DNA of 64,000 nt. Source: Hasllibacter sp963833115 (GTDB lineage: Bacteria > Pseudomonadota > Alphaproteobacteria > Rhodobacterales > Rhodobacteraceae). Under the pieces are notes generated by a model, which saw nothing but the letters and a program-made list of their open reading frames with translations, had not been told where the DNA came from and did not search any database. The stretch is from the NCBI GenBank assembly GCA_963833115.1, contig CAWHWS010000002.1, forward strand, positions 558,001-622,000. Direction: 5' to 3'. Within the stretch, counting starts at the first letter, position 1. Each line of letters starts with the position of its first letter. The position numbers and the translations under genes were made by a program. Positions 32,470-40,545 of this stretch are shown here, one piece after another.

Positions 32470-33545
32470 GGCCGGGCCGCCGGGCCCGCGAGGGCGGCCG
32501 CCTGGGCCGGGGGGGCGGGCGGCTCGATCCCCGCGGGCGCCATCGCCCAGGCCATGCGCGTGGGCACGATCACGAGCATGCGGCCGCCGTCGCGCACGCG
32601 GCCCGCCGCCCGCCCCGCCTCGCGCCCGGTGCCGAAGAACACGTCCGCCCGCTGCGCGCCCTTCACGCGGCTGCCGGTGTCCTGCGCGACCATCAGGCGC
32701 CGCAGGGGCTCGGCGCCGTCGGTCTCGAGCCAGACGAGCGCGCCCAGGGGCACCAGGGACGGGTCGACCGCCACCGTGCGCCCGCCCGTGATCGAGCGGT
32801 TCATCGCCCCGAGCGGCCCGTCCTCCGCCGGCACCTCGCCCACCTCGCGGAAGAACACGAAGGACGGGTTGTGGCGCAGCAGCTCCGCCCCCTCCTCGGG
32901 GTTGAGGCGCACCCAGGACCGGATCACCTCCGCCGAGGCGCGCCCCGGCTCCACGATGCCGCGGCGCACCATCTCCTGGCCGACGGATCGGTAGGGGTGG
33001 CCGTTATTGCCGCCATAGCCCACGCGGACCACCCCGCCATCGGGCAGCCGGATGCGCCCGGAGCCTTGGATCTGCAGGAAGAACGCCTCCACCGGATCGT
33101 CGAGCCAGGCGATCTCATGCCCCTGCCCGGCCAGCGCCCCCGCCTCGATCTGGGCCCGCGTGAGGGACGGGCCACCGCGCGGCAGGTCCTCCGGCCGGCG
33201 GTATATGGGATGCAGGTAGCGCCCCCCGGGCGTCAGGGCGCCGTCGATCTCCGGCTCGAAATACCCGGTGAAGAGCGGCGCCGCCCCGTCGGTGATCAGG
33301 ACCGGCCGGAACAGCGCCTCGAGATACCCGCGCGCCTCGGCGTCCTCGATGTCGTAGGCCAGCGCGCAGAGCGACCGCCAGTCCGCGCCCGTCAGGTCCG
33401 GGCAGGTCTCGCGGAAGGCCGGCAGCGCCCCGGCCGGGTCCGCGCCCGCCCAGCCGCTGAGCTCGGCCCAGTCCAGGACCCGCCGCTCGACCTGCGCCGC
33501 GGCCGGCGCCGCCAGCAGGAGGACGAGCGCCGCCGCCCGCAGCAT
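32466..33545 (-). CDS. mltA: membrane-bound lytic murein transglycosylase A
   Basis: Periplasmic enzyme that cleaves the MurNAc-GlcNAc bond of peptidoglycan to give 1,6-anhydro ends. 359 residues with an N-terminal signal (AAALVLLLAAPAAAQ). There is no lipobox cysteine at the cleavage site, so it may be soluble rather than lipid-anchored as in E. coli. MltA-domain segments FTGYFEPEIDGAL, FFLQIQGSGRIRLPDG and VGYGGNNGHPY are followed by the C-terminal 3D domain VAVDPSLVPLGALVWLE, MVAQDTGSRVKG and ADVFFGTG, which supplies the catalytic aspartates. Start ATG 33545, 9 bases after the Tim44-like gene. Confidence 0.95.
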   Translation of the reverse strand: MLRAAALVLLLAAPAAAQVERRVLDWAELSGWAGADPAGALPAFRETCPDLTGADWRSLCALAYDIEDAEARGYLEALFRPVLITDGAAPLFTGYFEPEIDGALTPGGRYLHPIYRRPEDLPRGGPSLTRAQIEAGALAGQGHEIAWLDDPVEAFFLQIQGSGRIRLPDGGVVRVGYGGNNGHPYRSVGQEMVRRGIVEPGRASAEVIRSWVRLNPEEGAELLRHNPSFVFFREVGEVPAEDGPLGAMNRSITGGRTVAVDPSLVPLGALVWLETDGAEPLRRLMVAQDTGSRVKGAQRADVFFGTGREAGRAAGRVRDGGRMLVIVPTRMAWAMAPAGIEPPAPPAQAAALAGPAARP

Positions 33546-33554
33546 CGCCCCGCC

Positions 33555-34208
33555 TCAGCCGGTGGCGACGAGCTGCCAGTTGGGATCGCCCGACCGCATC
33601 GCCCGCGCGAAGGTCCAGACGTCCTTCTGCCGCTTGATCTCGGTGGGCGAGCCCTCGACGATGGCGCCGTCCGGCCCGCGCACCACGCCGGTCAGCTCGG
33701 CGATGAACTTCACCGTCACCTCCCCCGTGGAGGTCGCCTCCTCGAAGGCCGCGTCGGTCAGGGTCGTCTCGCGCACGCCCACGAAGTCCGCCTCCACGCT
33801 GAGGCCCTGCTCGGCGCGCGTCTCGATCACCGAGCGGAACGCGGTCGCCACGTCGTCGGAGAGGAACCCCTCGACCTCCTCGAGCTCGCCGCGCTCGAAC
33901 GCCATCAGGATCATCTCGTAGGCGCCCTTGGCCCCGTCGAGGAACTCGGTGACCGAGAACTCGGGATCGGCCGCCTTCATCCGCGACAGGGCCTCCGCGG
34001 CGGCGGTGCCCTCGGCGACGTGGTCGGTGATGTCGCGGTCGGGCCCGCCCTCGATGACCTCGAAATCTGGCCGTCCCTTCGGCGTCTCGGACGGCGAGAG
34101 GGGCGGCTTCTCGAATCCCTCGCGCGTGCCCAGGACGCTGCGCAGCCGCAGGATCAGGAAGATCGCTACGCCCGCGAGGACGAGGAGCTGGATCACGGAG
34201 GAGTTCAT
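33555..34208 (-). CDS. Tim44/TimA-family membrane-associated protein
   Basis: 217-residue protein with one N-terminal membrane helix (VIQLLVLAGVAIFLILRL) and a C-terminal Tim44-like domain from about residue 90: FLDGAKGAYEMILMAFERGE, LEEVEGFLSDDV, VKFIAELTGVV. In mitochondria Tim44 couples Hsp70 to the inner-membrane translocase. In alphaproteobacteria the homologue TimA is membrane-bound and of unsettled function. It is transcribed divergently from fxsA/secB and heads the minus-strand Tim44-mltA-Smr operon, an order conserved in this bacterial group. Start ATG 34208. Confidence 0.9.
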   Translation of the reverse strand: MNSSVIQLLVLAGVAIFLILRLRSVLGTREGFEKPPLSPSETPKGRPDFEVIEGGPDRDITDHVAEGTAAAEALSRMKAADPEFSVTEFLDGAKGAYEMILMAFERGELEEVEGFLSDDVATAFRSVIETRAEQGLSVEADFVGVRETTLTDAAFEEATSTGEVTVKFIAELTGVVRGPDGAIVEGSPTEIKRQKDVWTFARAMRSGDPNWQLVATG

Positions 34209-34269
34209 CGACGGACCTCGGGTGCGGGCATGACCCCTCGGGGCCGGCAGGGACGGGCGCGGCCCGGGC

Positions 34270-34318
34270 TTGGCCCGCGCGGCGGCAGGCCACATATGTA
34301 AGTGGCGCGGGGGGTCAA
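34270..34318. promoter_or_regulatory. overlapping divergent promoters for fxsA/secB and Tim44-mltA-Smr
   Basis: Plus strand: TTGGCC (34270-34275), 17 bases, CATATG (34293-34298). Minus strand: TTGACC (complement of 34313-34318), 16 bases, TATGTG (complement of 34291-34296). The two -10 elements share the CATATG core, so polymerase binding in one direction should block the other. Confidence 0.5.
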
Positions 34319-34362
34319 GTCCACCGACGGCCGCCCGCGCCCCGCCGAAGGAGGTCCCGCCC

Positions 34363-34893
34363 ATGTGGCTGTTCATCGCGTTCCTGCTGGTCCCGCTGAT
34401 CGAGATCGCGCTCTTCATCCAGGTCGGGGGCGCCATCGGCCTCTGGCCCACCCTCGCGGTCGTCGTGATCACCGCCATCGCCGGAACCTGGCTGGTGCGC
34501 TCGCAGGGCCGCGCGGCCCTCTCGCAGCTCCGCGGCTCGCTGAACGGCTTCTCGGACCCCACGCGCCCGCTGGCCCATGGCGCGATGATCCTGTTCTCCG
34601 GCGCGCTCCTCCTGACGCCCGGCTTCTTCACCGACGCGGTCGGCTTCGCGCTCCTGATCCCCGGCGTGCGCGACCTCGTGATGCGCGAGGCGGGCAAGCG
34701 CATCCGCATGCGCCCCCTCCACGCCGGCCCCGCGGGCCCCGCCGGCCCCGCGGGCCCCGCCGGCCGCGTCCGTCCGGCCGACCCGCGCGGCGGCCCCGTG
34801 GTCGAGGGCGAGTGGGAGGAGCTCCCCGACGACGCCCCCGTGCCCGGCCGCGGCCCGCGCCGCCCCTCGGGCTGGACGCGCGGCCGCGATTGA
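34363..34893 (+). CDS. fxsA: FxsA family membrane protein
   Basis: 176-residue inner-membrane protein. The N-terminal helices (LFIAFLLVPLIEIALFI, TLAVVVITAIAGTWLVR) and the conserved stretch LAHGAMILFSGALLLTPGFFTDAVGF match FxsA, known in E. coli for relieving F exclusion of phage T7. Its normal role is unclear. After the last helix comes an unusual low-complexity run of Gly-Pro-Ala repeats (AGPAGPAGPAGPAGR, residues about 122-136), then a basic/acidic tail. A strong AAGGAGG site precedes ATG 34363. It is co-oriented with secB 65 bases downstream, the conserved order in this group. Confidence 0.92.
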   Translation: MWLFIAFLLVPLIEIALFIQVGGAIGLWPTLAVVVITAIAGTWLVRSQGRAALSQLRGSLNGFSDPTRPLAHGAMILFSGALLLTPGFFTDAVGFALLIPGVRDLVMREAGKRIRMRPLHAGPAGPAGPAGPAGRVRPADPRGGPVVEGEWEELPDDAPVPGRGPRRPSGWTRGRD

Positions 34894-34958
34894 GGGCCGG
34901 CCCGCCCTCTGCTAGGCGCGGGGCCGATCCCACATCCCATATCCAGCAGGTGACAGCC

Positions 34959-35513
34959 ATGTCCGAGAACGGCGAAGCGGAGAACGGCGAGGCGCAGGCC
35001 CCCCAGGACGGCGCGGCGGCCCCCAACGGCGCGGCGAGCCAGGTCCAGGTCAAGATGAACGTCCTGGGCCAGTACGTGCGCGACCTCTCCTTCGAGAACG
35101 CGCTCGCGCAGAACGGCGCCAAGGGCGAGGTCACGCCCGAGCTCTCCATCGGCGTCGCCGTGGAGCCCAGGAAGCGCGCCGCCGAGAACCAGTACGAAGT
35201 GCTGATGAAGGTGAAGGTCACCTCCAAGAACAAGGGCACCGAGGACACGCTCTTCCTCATGGAGATGGACTATGGCGGGCTCTTCAACATCGAGGGCGTC
35301 CCCGAGAAGCAGCTCCACCCGTTCCTGATGATCGAGTGCCCGCGCATGCTCTTCCCCTTCGTGCGGCGCATCGTCTCGGACGTCACCCGCGACGGCGGCT
35401 TCCCGGCCGTGAACCTCGAGAACATCGACTTCATGCAGCTCTACCGCCAGCAGCTCGCCCAGCGCGCCGCCCAGCAGGCCGCCGCCAAGCAGGCCGAGAC
35501 CCCGCCGAACTAG
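34959..35513 (+). CDS. secB: protein-export chaperone SecB
   Basis: Cytoplasmic tetrameric chaperone that holds precursor proteins unfolded and delivers them to SecA. 184 residues, slightly longer than the E. coli protein (155), with an acidic, Ala/Gly-rich N-terminal extension of about 28 residues and an Ala/Gln-rich tail (AQRAAQQAAAKQ). Core motifs: LGQYVRDLSFENA, the client-groove strand YEVLMKVKVTSK, YGGLFNIEGVPEKQLHPFLM, IVSDVTRDGGFPAVNLENIDF. Start ATG 34959 follows AGCAGGTG. Downstream, dnaQ is convergent. Confidence 0.97.
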   Translation: MSENGEAENGEAQAPQDGAAAPNGAASQVQVKMNVLGQYVRDLSFENALAQNGAKGEVTPELSIGVAVEPRKRAAENQYEVLMKVKVTSKNKGTEDTLFLMEMDYGGLFNIEGVPEKQLHPFLMIECPRMLFPFVRRIVSDVTRDGGFPAVNLENIDFMQLYRQQLAQRAAQQAAAKQAETPPN

Positions 35514-35541
35514 GCGCCGCGGAGCCCGGGCCCCGGGGGGT

Positions 35542-36225
35542 CTAGACCCCCCAGAGGCCGCCGCCCGCCAGCTCCGCGACATGGGCGGCGTGGGCGGCGC
35601 GCTCGGCCTCGGTGATCCGGGGCTCGAGCGGCCGGGGCCGCCCGCCGGCCGGCCCCGCGCCGGGCGCGTCGGCGCGGGCCGCCGGCGCCCCCATCTCGAG
35701 CCCCGGCTGCCGCCCGCCGATCAGCTCGAGGTAGACCTCCGCCAGGATCTCGCTGTCGAGGAGGGCGCCGTGCTTCTCGCGCGCCGAGTTGTCCACGCCC
35801 AGCCGCGCGCACAGCGCGTCGAGCGAGAGGCGCGCGCCGGGGAACTTGCGCTTGGCGATGGCCAGGGTGTCGACCTTGCGCGCGTCCGGGATCGTCGGCA
35901 GGCCCGCCCAGGCGAGCTCGGCGTTGATGAACTTCATGTCGAAGGCCGCGTTGTGCGCCACCAGGTCCGCATCGCCCACGAACGCGAGGAACGCGGGCCC
36001 GACCTCCGCGAAGAGCGGCTTGCCGCGCAGGAACTCGGTCGAGAGCCCGTGCACCTCGAACGCCCCCTGCGGCATGTCCCGCTGCGGGTCGAGATAGGCG
36101 TGGAACGTCTCGCCCGTCGGCACGTGGCCGATGAGCTCGACCGCCCCGATCTCCACGATCCGGTCGCCGGCCTCCGGCTCGAACCCGGTCGTCTCCGTGT
36201 CCCAGACGATCTCGCGCAGGCTCAT
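35542..36225 (-). CDS. dnaQ: DNA polymerase III epsilon subunit (proofreading exonuclease)
   Basis: 3'-5' exonuclease that edits replication errors in the polymerase III core. 227 residues. Exo I is WDTETTGFEP (metal ligands Asp9, Glu11). Exo II is VAHNAAFDMKFI. Exo III-epsilon is KHGALLDSEILAEVYLEL with the catalytic His and Asp. The tail (~175-227) is Ala/Pro-rich and ends in a helix (EAERAAHAAHVAEL), which in this family contacts the alpha subunit. It follows coaE by 10 bases, last gene of the maf-aroE-coaE-dnaQ minus-strand operon. Confidence 0.96.
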   Translation of the reverse strand: MSLREIVWDTETTGFEPEAGDRIVEIGAVELIGHVPTGETFHAYLDPQRDMPQGAFEVHGLSTEFLRGKPLFAEVGPAFLAFVGDADLVAHNAAFDMKFINAELAWAGLPTIPDARKVDTLAIAKRKFPGARLSLDALCARLGVDNSAREKHGALLDSEILAEVYLELIGGRQPGLEMGAPAARADAPGAGPAGGRPRPLEPRITEAERAAHAAHVAELAGGGLWGV

Positions 36226-36235
36226 CTCGGCGTCC

Positions 36236-36811
36236 TCATGCGGTCATCTCCCCGTATATCGCGAGCACGGCCGCCCGCGCCGCGCCCCTCTCGCGCGTGT
36301 CGATCACGTGGTCCGCCCGCGCGCGGCGCTCGGCGTCGCTCAACTGCCGCGCCAGTATCGCGTCCAGGGCCGCGGCGTCCATCGTGCCCCGCGCCAGCGC
36401 CCGCGCCCGCTGGACCGCCTCCGGGGCGGAGACCGTCGCCACCGCGTCCATCCCCGCCTCGGCCCCGGTCTCGAAGAGGAGCGGCACGTCGCACACCACC
36501 AGCGGGGCGTCGGCCCCCGCGATGAAATCCGCCCGGTCCGCCGCCACCAGCGGGTGGATCGCCGCGTCCAGCGACGGCAGCGCCGCGGCATCCTGCGCGA
36601 TCCACGCGCGGAGCGCCGCCCGGTCCACCGCGCCCTCCCGCACGGCCGCGGGCCGGAGCGCACGCACCGCCGCCACGCCCGCCCCGCCGGGGCCGTAGAG
36701 CCGCCGCACCGCCGCGTCCGCGTCCCAGACCGCGGCGCCGAGCTCGGCGAACATCGCCGCCGCCGTGCTCTTGCCCATCGCGATGCCGCCCGTCAGGCCG
36801 AGCACCTTCAT
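36236..36811 (-). CDS. coaE: dephospho-CoA kinase
   Basis: Last enzyme of coenzyme A synthesis; it phosphorylates the 3'-hydroxyl of dephospho-CoA. 191 residues. The P-loop LTGGIAMGKST (residues ~5-15), AVWDADAAVRRLY, the CoA-lid region LPSLDAAIHPLV, VVCDVPLLFETG and ARQLSDAERRARADHVIDT are as in the family. Start ATG 36811 lies within the aroE stop (ATGA overlap), so it is coupled to aroE. This is the usual order in alphaproteobacteria near the origin. Confidence 0.95.
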   Translation of the reverse strand: MKVLGLTGGIAMGKSTAAAMFAELGAAVWDADAAVRRLYGPGGAGVAAVRALRPAAVREGAVDRAALRAWIAQDAAALPSLDAAIHPLVAADRADFIAGADAPLVVCDVPLLFETGAEAGMDAVATVSAPEAVQRARALARGTMDAAALDAILARQLSDAERRARADHVIDTRERGAARAAVLAIYGEMTA

Positions 36812-37623
36812 CCCCCCAGCGCCGCCGCCCGGGCCGCCGCATCCACCGGCGGCGCCGCGCCGAACCAGCGCTCGAACCCCGGCGCCGCCTGGTGCACGAG
36901 CATGCCGAGCCCGTCCACGGCCCGCGCCCCCGCCGCCTCCGCCGCCGCCAGGAGCGGCGTGCGCAGCGGCGCGTAGACCAGGTCCATCACGGCCATCCCC
37001 GGCCGCAGCCCGCCCAGCGGCACCTCCATCGGCGGCGCCCCCGCCATCCCGAGCGACGTCGTGTTCACCACGAGGCCCGCCCGCCCGATCGCCTCCCCGG
37101 CCTCCTCCCACGGGATCGCCTCGCCGCCCAGCTCGCCGGCCAGCGCCTCCGCCCGCCCGGCGGTGCGGTTGGCGATGCGCACCCGCGCCCCCTCCCGCAC
37201 CAGCGCGTCGACCACCGCCCGCGCCGCGCCCCCCGCGCCCAGCACGAGGGCCTCCCCCGGCGCCCAGCCCGGCGCCCCGGCCCGCAGCGCCGCCAGGAAC
37301 CCCGCCCCGTCCGTGTTGTCCGCGTGCGCCCCCCCGTCCCGGAACGTCAGCGTGTTCGCCGCCCCGATCCGCCGCGCCCGCGCCGTCGCCTCCCCCGCCA
37401 GCGCCAACGCCGCCCCCTTGTGGGGAATGGTGACGTTCGCCCCCACGAACCCCAGGATCGGGAGCGCCCGCAGCGCCTCGTCCAGATGCTCCGCGCGGAT
37501 CGCCAGCGGCACGTAATGCCCGGGGAGCCCCAGCGTCCGGAGCCAGTGCCCGTGCAGCGCCGGGGAGCGCGAATGCCCCACCGGGTCCCCGATCACCCCG
37601 GCCAGCGGCACGCGCGCGGTCAT
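36808..37623 (-). CDS. aroE: shikimate dehydrogenase
   Basis: NADPH-dependent reduction of 3-dehydroshikimate to shikimate in aromatic amino acid synthesis. 271 residues. The substrate site GDPVGHSRSPALHGHWL, the catalytic Lys in NVTIPHKGAAL, NTDGAGFLAAL, the dinucleotide-binding loop VLGAGGAARAVV and the NADPH-adenine region ANRTAGRAEALA are visible, and LGMLVHQAAPGFE at the end. It is in the maf-aroE-coaE-dnaQ operon. The sequence is extremely biased, with long C-runs on the + strand. Confidence 0.95.
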   Translation of the reverse strand: MTARVPLAGVIGDPVGHSRSPALHGHWLRTLGLPGHYVPLAIRAEHLDEALRALPILGFVGANVTIPHKGAALALAGEATARARRIGAANTLTFRDGGAHADNTDGAGFLAALRAGAPGWAPGEALVLGAGGAARAVVDALVREGARVRIANRTAGRAEALAGELGGEAIPWEEAGEAIGRAGLVVNTTSLGMAGAPPMEVPLGGLRPGMAVMDLVYAPLRTPLLAAAEAAGARAVDGLGMLVHQAAPGFERWFGAAPPVDAAARAAALGG

Positions 37624-37672
37624 CGGGCACGCCCCGGACGATGCCCCGCCGGCGCCGGGGATCCCGGACCCC

Positions 37673-38266
37673 TCACCCGGAGATCTCGCCGCGCAGCGTC
37701 AGCCATGCCAGCAGCGGCACGAGGGGCAGCCCCCGGATCGCGAACCCGTCGCCCCGGACCGACGCGAACAGGCGCGCGCCCTCCCCTTCGATCAGATACC
37801 CGCCCACGCTGCCGCGCGCCGCCTCCCAGGTCCGGGCCGCGTAGCCGTCCAGCCATTCCGCCGACGCCGCGCGCATCGTCATCTCCGGGCTCTCGAGGTG
37901 CCGCCAGACCGGCTCGCCGGCCGCGTAGGCGACGACGGCGGTGTGGAGCCTGTGGGTGCGCCCCGCGAGCCGCCCGAGCTGCGCGCGCATCTCCTCCGGG
38001 GAGCCGGGCTTGCCCAGGGCCGCCCCGCCCAGCTCCAGCACCTGATCGCAGCCGATCACCACCGCCTCCGGCCGCCGCCCCGCCACCTTGCGCGCCTTCG
38101 CCTCGGCGAGGGCGTCCGCCATGTCGCGGGGGCTCGCCCCGTCCGCGGCCATCGCGTCCCGGATCGCCGCCTCGTCGACGCGCGGCGCCTCGGCCTCCGC
38201 CAACACCCCGGCCGCCGCCAGCATCGCGATCCGGGTCCGCGAGGACGTGGCGAGGACGAGGGCCAT
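37673..38266 (-). CDS. maf: Maf family nucleotide pyrophosphatase
   Basis: Maf/HAM1-like house-cleaning enzyme that hydrolyses non-canonical or modified nucleoside triphosphates. 197 residues. LATSSRTRIAMLAAAGV is the Maf N-terminal loop. Basic and acidic active-site residues are in ADALAEAKARKVA and VIGCDQVLEL. VGGYLIEGEGARLFASVRGD and GLPLVPLL follow. The sequence is of the alphaproteobacterial branch near the origin, in which several canonical Maf residues differ. Start ATG 38266, chosen over longer open frames for its fit to the family N-terminus. Upstream lies the candidate origin region. Confidence 0.92.
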   Translation of the reverse strand: MALVLATSSRTRIAMLAAAGVLAEAEAPRVDEAAIRDAMAADGASPRDMADALAEAKARKVAGRRPEAVVIGCDQVLELGGAALGKPGSPEEMRAQLGRLAGRTHRLHTAVVAYAAGEPVWRHLESPEMTMRAASAEWLDGYAARTWEAARGSVGGYLIEGEGARLFASVRGDGFAIRGLPLVPLLAWLTLRGEISG

Positions 38267-38601
38267 GGGGGTGCACCGACCTGTGGACGAAAGGCGCGGA
38301 CCGCCCCCGAAGGCCGGGCGCGCGCGGTTGTGCCCACCTTCTCCGCCCTCCCGGGCCCGATGTCCACGTGTGCACGAGGACATAGGCAAGCCCCTCCGGG
38401 CCCCGCCGCGCGGACGGAACATACATGGGACATCCTCGCCACAGAGGGCCGTAGCATCCTGGCATCAGTGACTCTTCGGCAACGCCCGATGCGCGCCGCC
38501 CACAGGTGGACGTCCCTGGGGACGGCTCGGGGATCCACAGGCCCCGCGCCCCCTACTGTCCTCATCTTCCTCTCGGAGATCTTCGAGATTAAGGGGGCCC
38601 G
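38267..38601. other. candidate chromosomal replication origin (oriC)
   Basis: 335-base gene-free segment between divergent maf and hemJ. It holds two DnaA-box-like 9-mers, each 7 of 9 matches to TTATCCACA: TCGTCCACA (complement of 38282-38290) and GGATCCACA (38531-38539). A CCCACAGGTGGAC element lies near 38509, and an AT-richer tract (38561-38592, 18 of 32 A/T) that could open easily sits just before hemJ. In Caulobacter the origin lies in a similar place, near hemE and the rho-mnmE-gid-par genes. The hemE gene itself is not in this window. The location fits the strand-composition flip within 5 kb. Not proven. Confidence 0.45.
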
Positions 38602-39042
38602 ATGCTCGACCTGCTCTCCGCTCTCTATCCCTGGACCAAGAGCGCCCACGTGATCTCTGTGATCGCGTGGATGGCGGCGCTGTTCTACCTGCCGCGCCTC
38701 TACGTCTACCACGCCGAGGATCCGCGCGCCGACGATGCCCTCTTCGCCAAGATGGAGCGCCTCCTGCTACGCGCGATCATGACCCCGGCCATGATCGCGA
38801 CCTGGGGCTTCGGCCTCTTGCTCGTGGCGACGCCCGGCGTGGTGGACTGGGGCGCGATCTGGCCCTGGACCAAGGCGGCCGCCGTCATCGCGATGACCTG
38901 GTTCCACGGCTGGCTCGCCGTGCGCCGGCGCGAGTTCGCCGCCGGGACCAACACCCGCCCGGGCCGCACCTACCGCCTGATGAACGAGGTCCCGACCGTG
39001 CTGATGGTCGTCATCGTCCTGTCGGTCATCGTCCGCTGGTAG
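38602..39042 (+). CDS. hemJ: protoporphyrinogen IX oxidase HemJ
   Basis: Membrane protein, 146 residues, of the UPF0093/HemJ family, which oxidises protoporphyrinogen IX to protoporphyrin IX in haem and chlorophyll synthesis in bacteria lacking HemG/HemY. Four hydrophobic helices. The first has the conserved His in KSAHVISVIAWMAALFYLPRLYVYH. Later come MTPAMIATWGFG, KAAAVIAMTWFHGWLA (second conserved His), RTYRLMNEVPTVLMVVIVLSVI. Start ATG 38602 follows AAGGGGG. rho comes next, the typical alphaproteobacterial order. Confidence 0.95.
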   Translation: MLDLLSALYPWTKSAHVISVIAWMAALFYLPRLYVYHAEDPRADDALFAKMERLLLRAIMTPAMIATWGFGLLLVATPGVVDWGAIWPWTKAAAVIAMTWFHGWLAVRRREFAAGTNTRPGRTYRLMNEVPTVLMVVIVLSVIVRW

Positions 39043-39055
39043 GGCGCCGCCGCGC

Positions 39056-39084
39056 TTGACCCCGGCGCCCCCGCCCTCTAGCTG
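39056..39084 (+). promoter_or_regulatory. candidate promoter for rho
   Basis: TTGACC (39056-39061), 17-base C-rich spacer, then TAGCTG (39079-39084), about 105 bases before the rho start, so a leader of roughly 95 bases is expected. Rho leaders in other bacteria mediate autoregulation; nothing specific was recognised here. Confidence 0.45.
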
Positions 39085-39188
39085 GAGCGCGCGACCGGCC
39101 GTCCGGCCATCCGTCGCCTCCCAACGTGACGCCGCCCCCGATGCCCGACGCAATCGCGTGGCGCGGCCCTGACGGACATCCCCGCACC

Positions 39189-40508
39189 ATGAACGACGAA
39201 TCCCCCCTCGACGCCGGCGACGCCGCCCCGGCCGCCGACCGCGCCGAACGGCTCGACCTCGCGGACCTCAAGGCCAAGACCCCGGCCGACCTCGTCTCCT
39301 ACGCCGAGGAGCTCGAGATCGAGAACGCCTCCACCATGCGCAAGGGCGAGATGATGTTCGCCATCCTGCGCGAGCGCGCGGACGAGGGCTGGATCATCGG
39401 CGGCAACGGCGTCCTCGAGGTGCTGCAGGACGGGTTCGGCTTCCTGCGCGCCCCCGAGGCGAACTACCTCCCCGGTCCCGACGACATCTACATGTCGCCC
39501 GACATGATCCGCCTGCACTCCTTGCGCACCGGCGACACGGTGTCGGGCATCATGACCGAGCCCGGCGAGACCGAGACCTATTTCGCCCTCACCCAGGTGG
39601 AGACGATCAATTTCGAGGACCCCGAGCGCGCCCGCCACAAGGTCGCGTTCGACAACCTCACGCCGCTCTACCCCGACCAGCGCTTCCAGATGGAGATCGA
39701 GGATCCGACCCTGAAGGACCGCTCGGCCCGGATCATCGACCTCGTCGCCCCCATCGGCAAGGGGCAGCGCTCGCTGATCGTGGCCCCTCCGCGGACGGGC
39801 AAGACCGTGCTCCTGCAGAACATCGCGCGGAGCATCGAGGAGAACCACCCCGAGTGCTTCCTCATCGTGCTCCTCATCGACGAGCGCCCCGAGGAGGTCA
39901 CCGACATGCAGCGCACCGTGAAGGGGGAGGTCGTGAGCTCCACCTTCGACGAGCCGCCCACCCGGCACGTCGCCGTCGCCGAGATGGTGATCGAGAAGGC
40001 CAAGCGCCTCGTCGAGCACAAGCGCGACGTCGTGATCCTGCTCGACTCGATCACCCGCCTGGGCCGCGCCTACAACACGGTCGTGCCCTCCTCGGGCAAG
40101 GTCCTGACCGGCGGCGTGGACGCCAACGCCCTGCAGCGCCCCAAGCGCTTCTTCGGCGCCGCGCGCAACATCGAGGAGGGCGGCTCCCTCACCATCATCG
40201 CCACCGCCCTGATCGACACCGGCTCCCGGATGGACGAGGTGATCTTCGAGGAGTTCAAGGGCACCGGCAACTCCGAGATCGTCCTCGACCGCAAGATCGC
40301 GGACAAGCGCGTCTTCCCGGCGATGGACATCCTCAAGTCCGGCACCCGGAAGGAGGAGCTCCTGATCGAGAAGACCGATCTGCAGAAGACCTACGTCCTG
40401 CGCCGGATCCTCAACCCGATGGGCACGATGGACGCGATGGAGTTCCTGATCTCCAAGCTCAAGCAGACCAAGTCGAACTCGGACTTCTTCGATTCCATGA
40501 ACACCTGA
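39189..40508 (+). CDS. rho: transcription termination factor Rho
   Basis: Hexameric RNA helicase that ends transcription, 439 residues, normal for alphaproteobacteria. N-terminal domain: LNLADLKAKTP-like LDLADLKAKTPADLVSYAEE. RNA-binding cold-shock domain: GVLEVLQDGFGFLRAPEANY. P-loop: VAPPRTGKTVLLQ. Walker B: DVVILLDSITRLGRAYN. Q-loop/R-loop segment: PSSGKVLTGGVDANALQRPKRFFGAARN. Arginine finger region: GTGNSEIVLDRKIADKRVFPAMD. Start ATG 39189 (MNDESPLDAG) is preferred to ATG 39126, which adds an unrelated proline-rich stretch. Confidence 0.97.
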   Translation: MNDESPLDAGDAAPAADRAERLDLADLKAKTPADLVSYAEELEIENASTMRKGEMMFAILRERADEGWIIGGNGVLEVLQDGFGFLRAPEANYLPGPDDIYMSPDMIRLHSLRTGDTVSGIMTEPGETETYFALTQVETINFEDPERARHKVAFDNLTPLYPDQRFQMEIEDPTLKDRSARIIDLVAPIGKGQRSLIVAPPRTGKTVLLQNIARSIEENHPECFLIVLLIDERPEEVTDMQRTVKGEVVSSTFDEPPTRHVAVAEMVIEKAKRLVEHKRDVVILLDSITRLGRAYNTVVPSSGKVLTGGVDANALQRPKRFFGAARNIEEGGSLTIIATALIDTGSRMDEVIFEEFKGTGNSEIVLDRKIADKRVFPAMDILKSGTRKEELLIEKTDLQKTYVLRRILNPMGTMDAMEFLISKLKQTKSNSDFFDSMNT

Positions 40509-40545
40509 GGCCCCCGCGGGGGGGGGCGACCCCGGGGGAGCTGCC

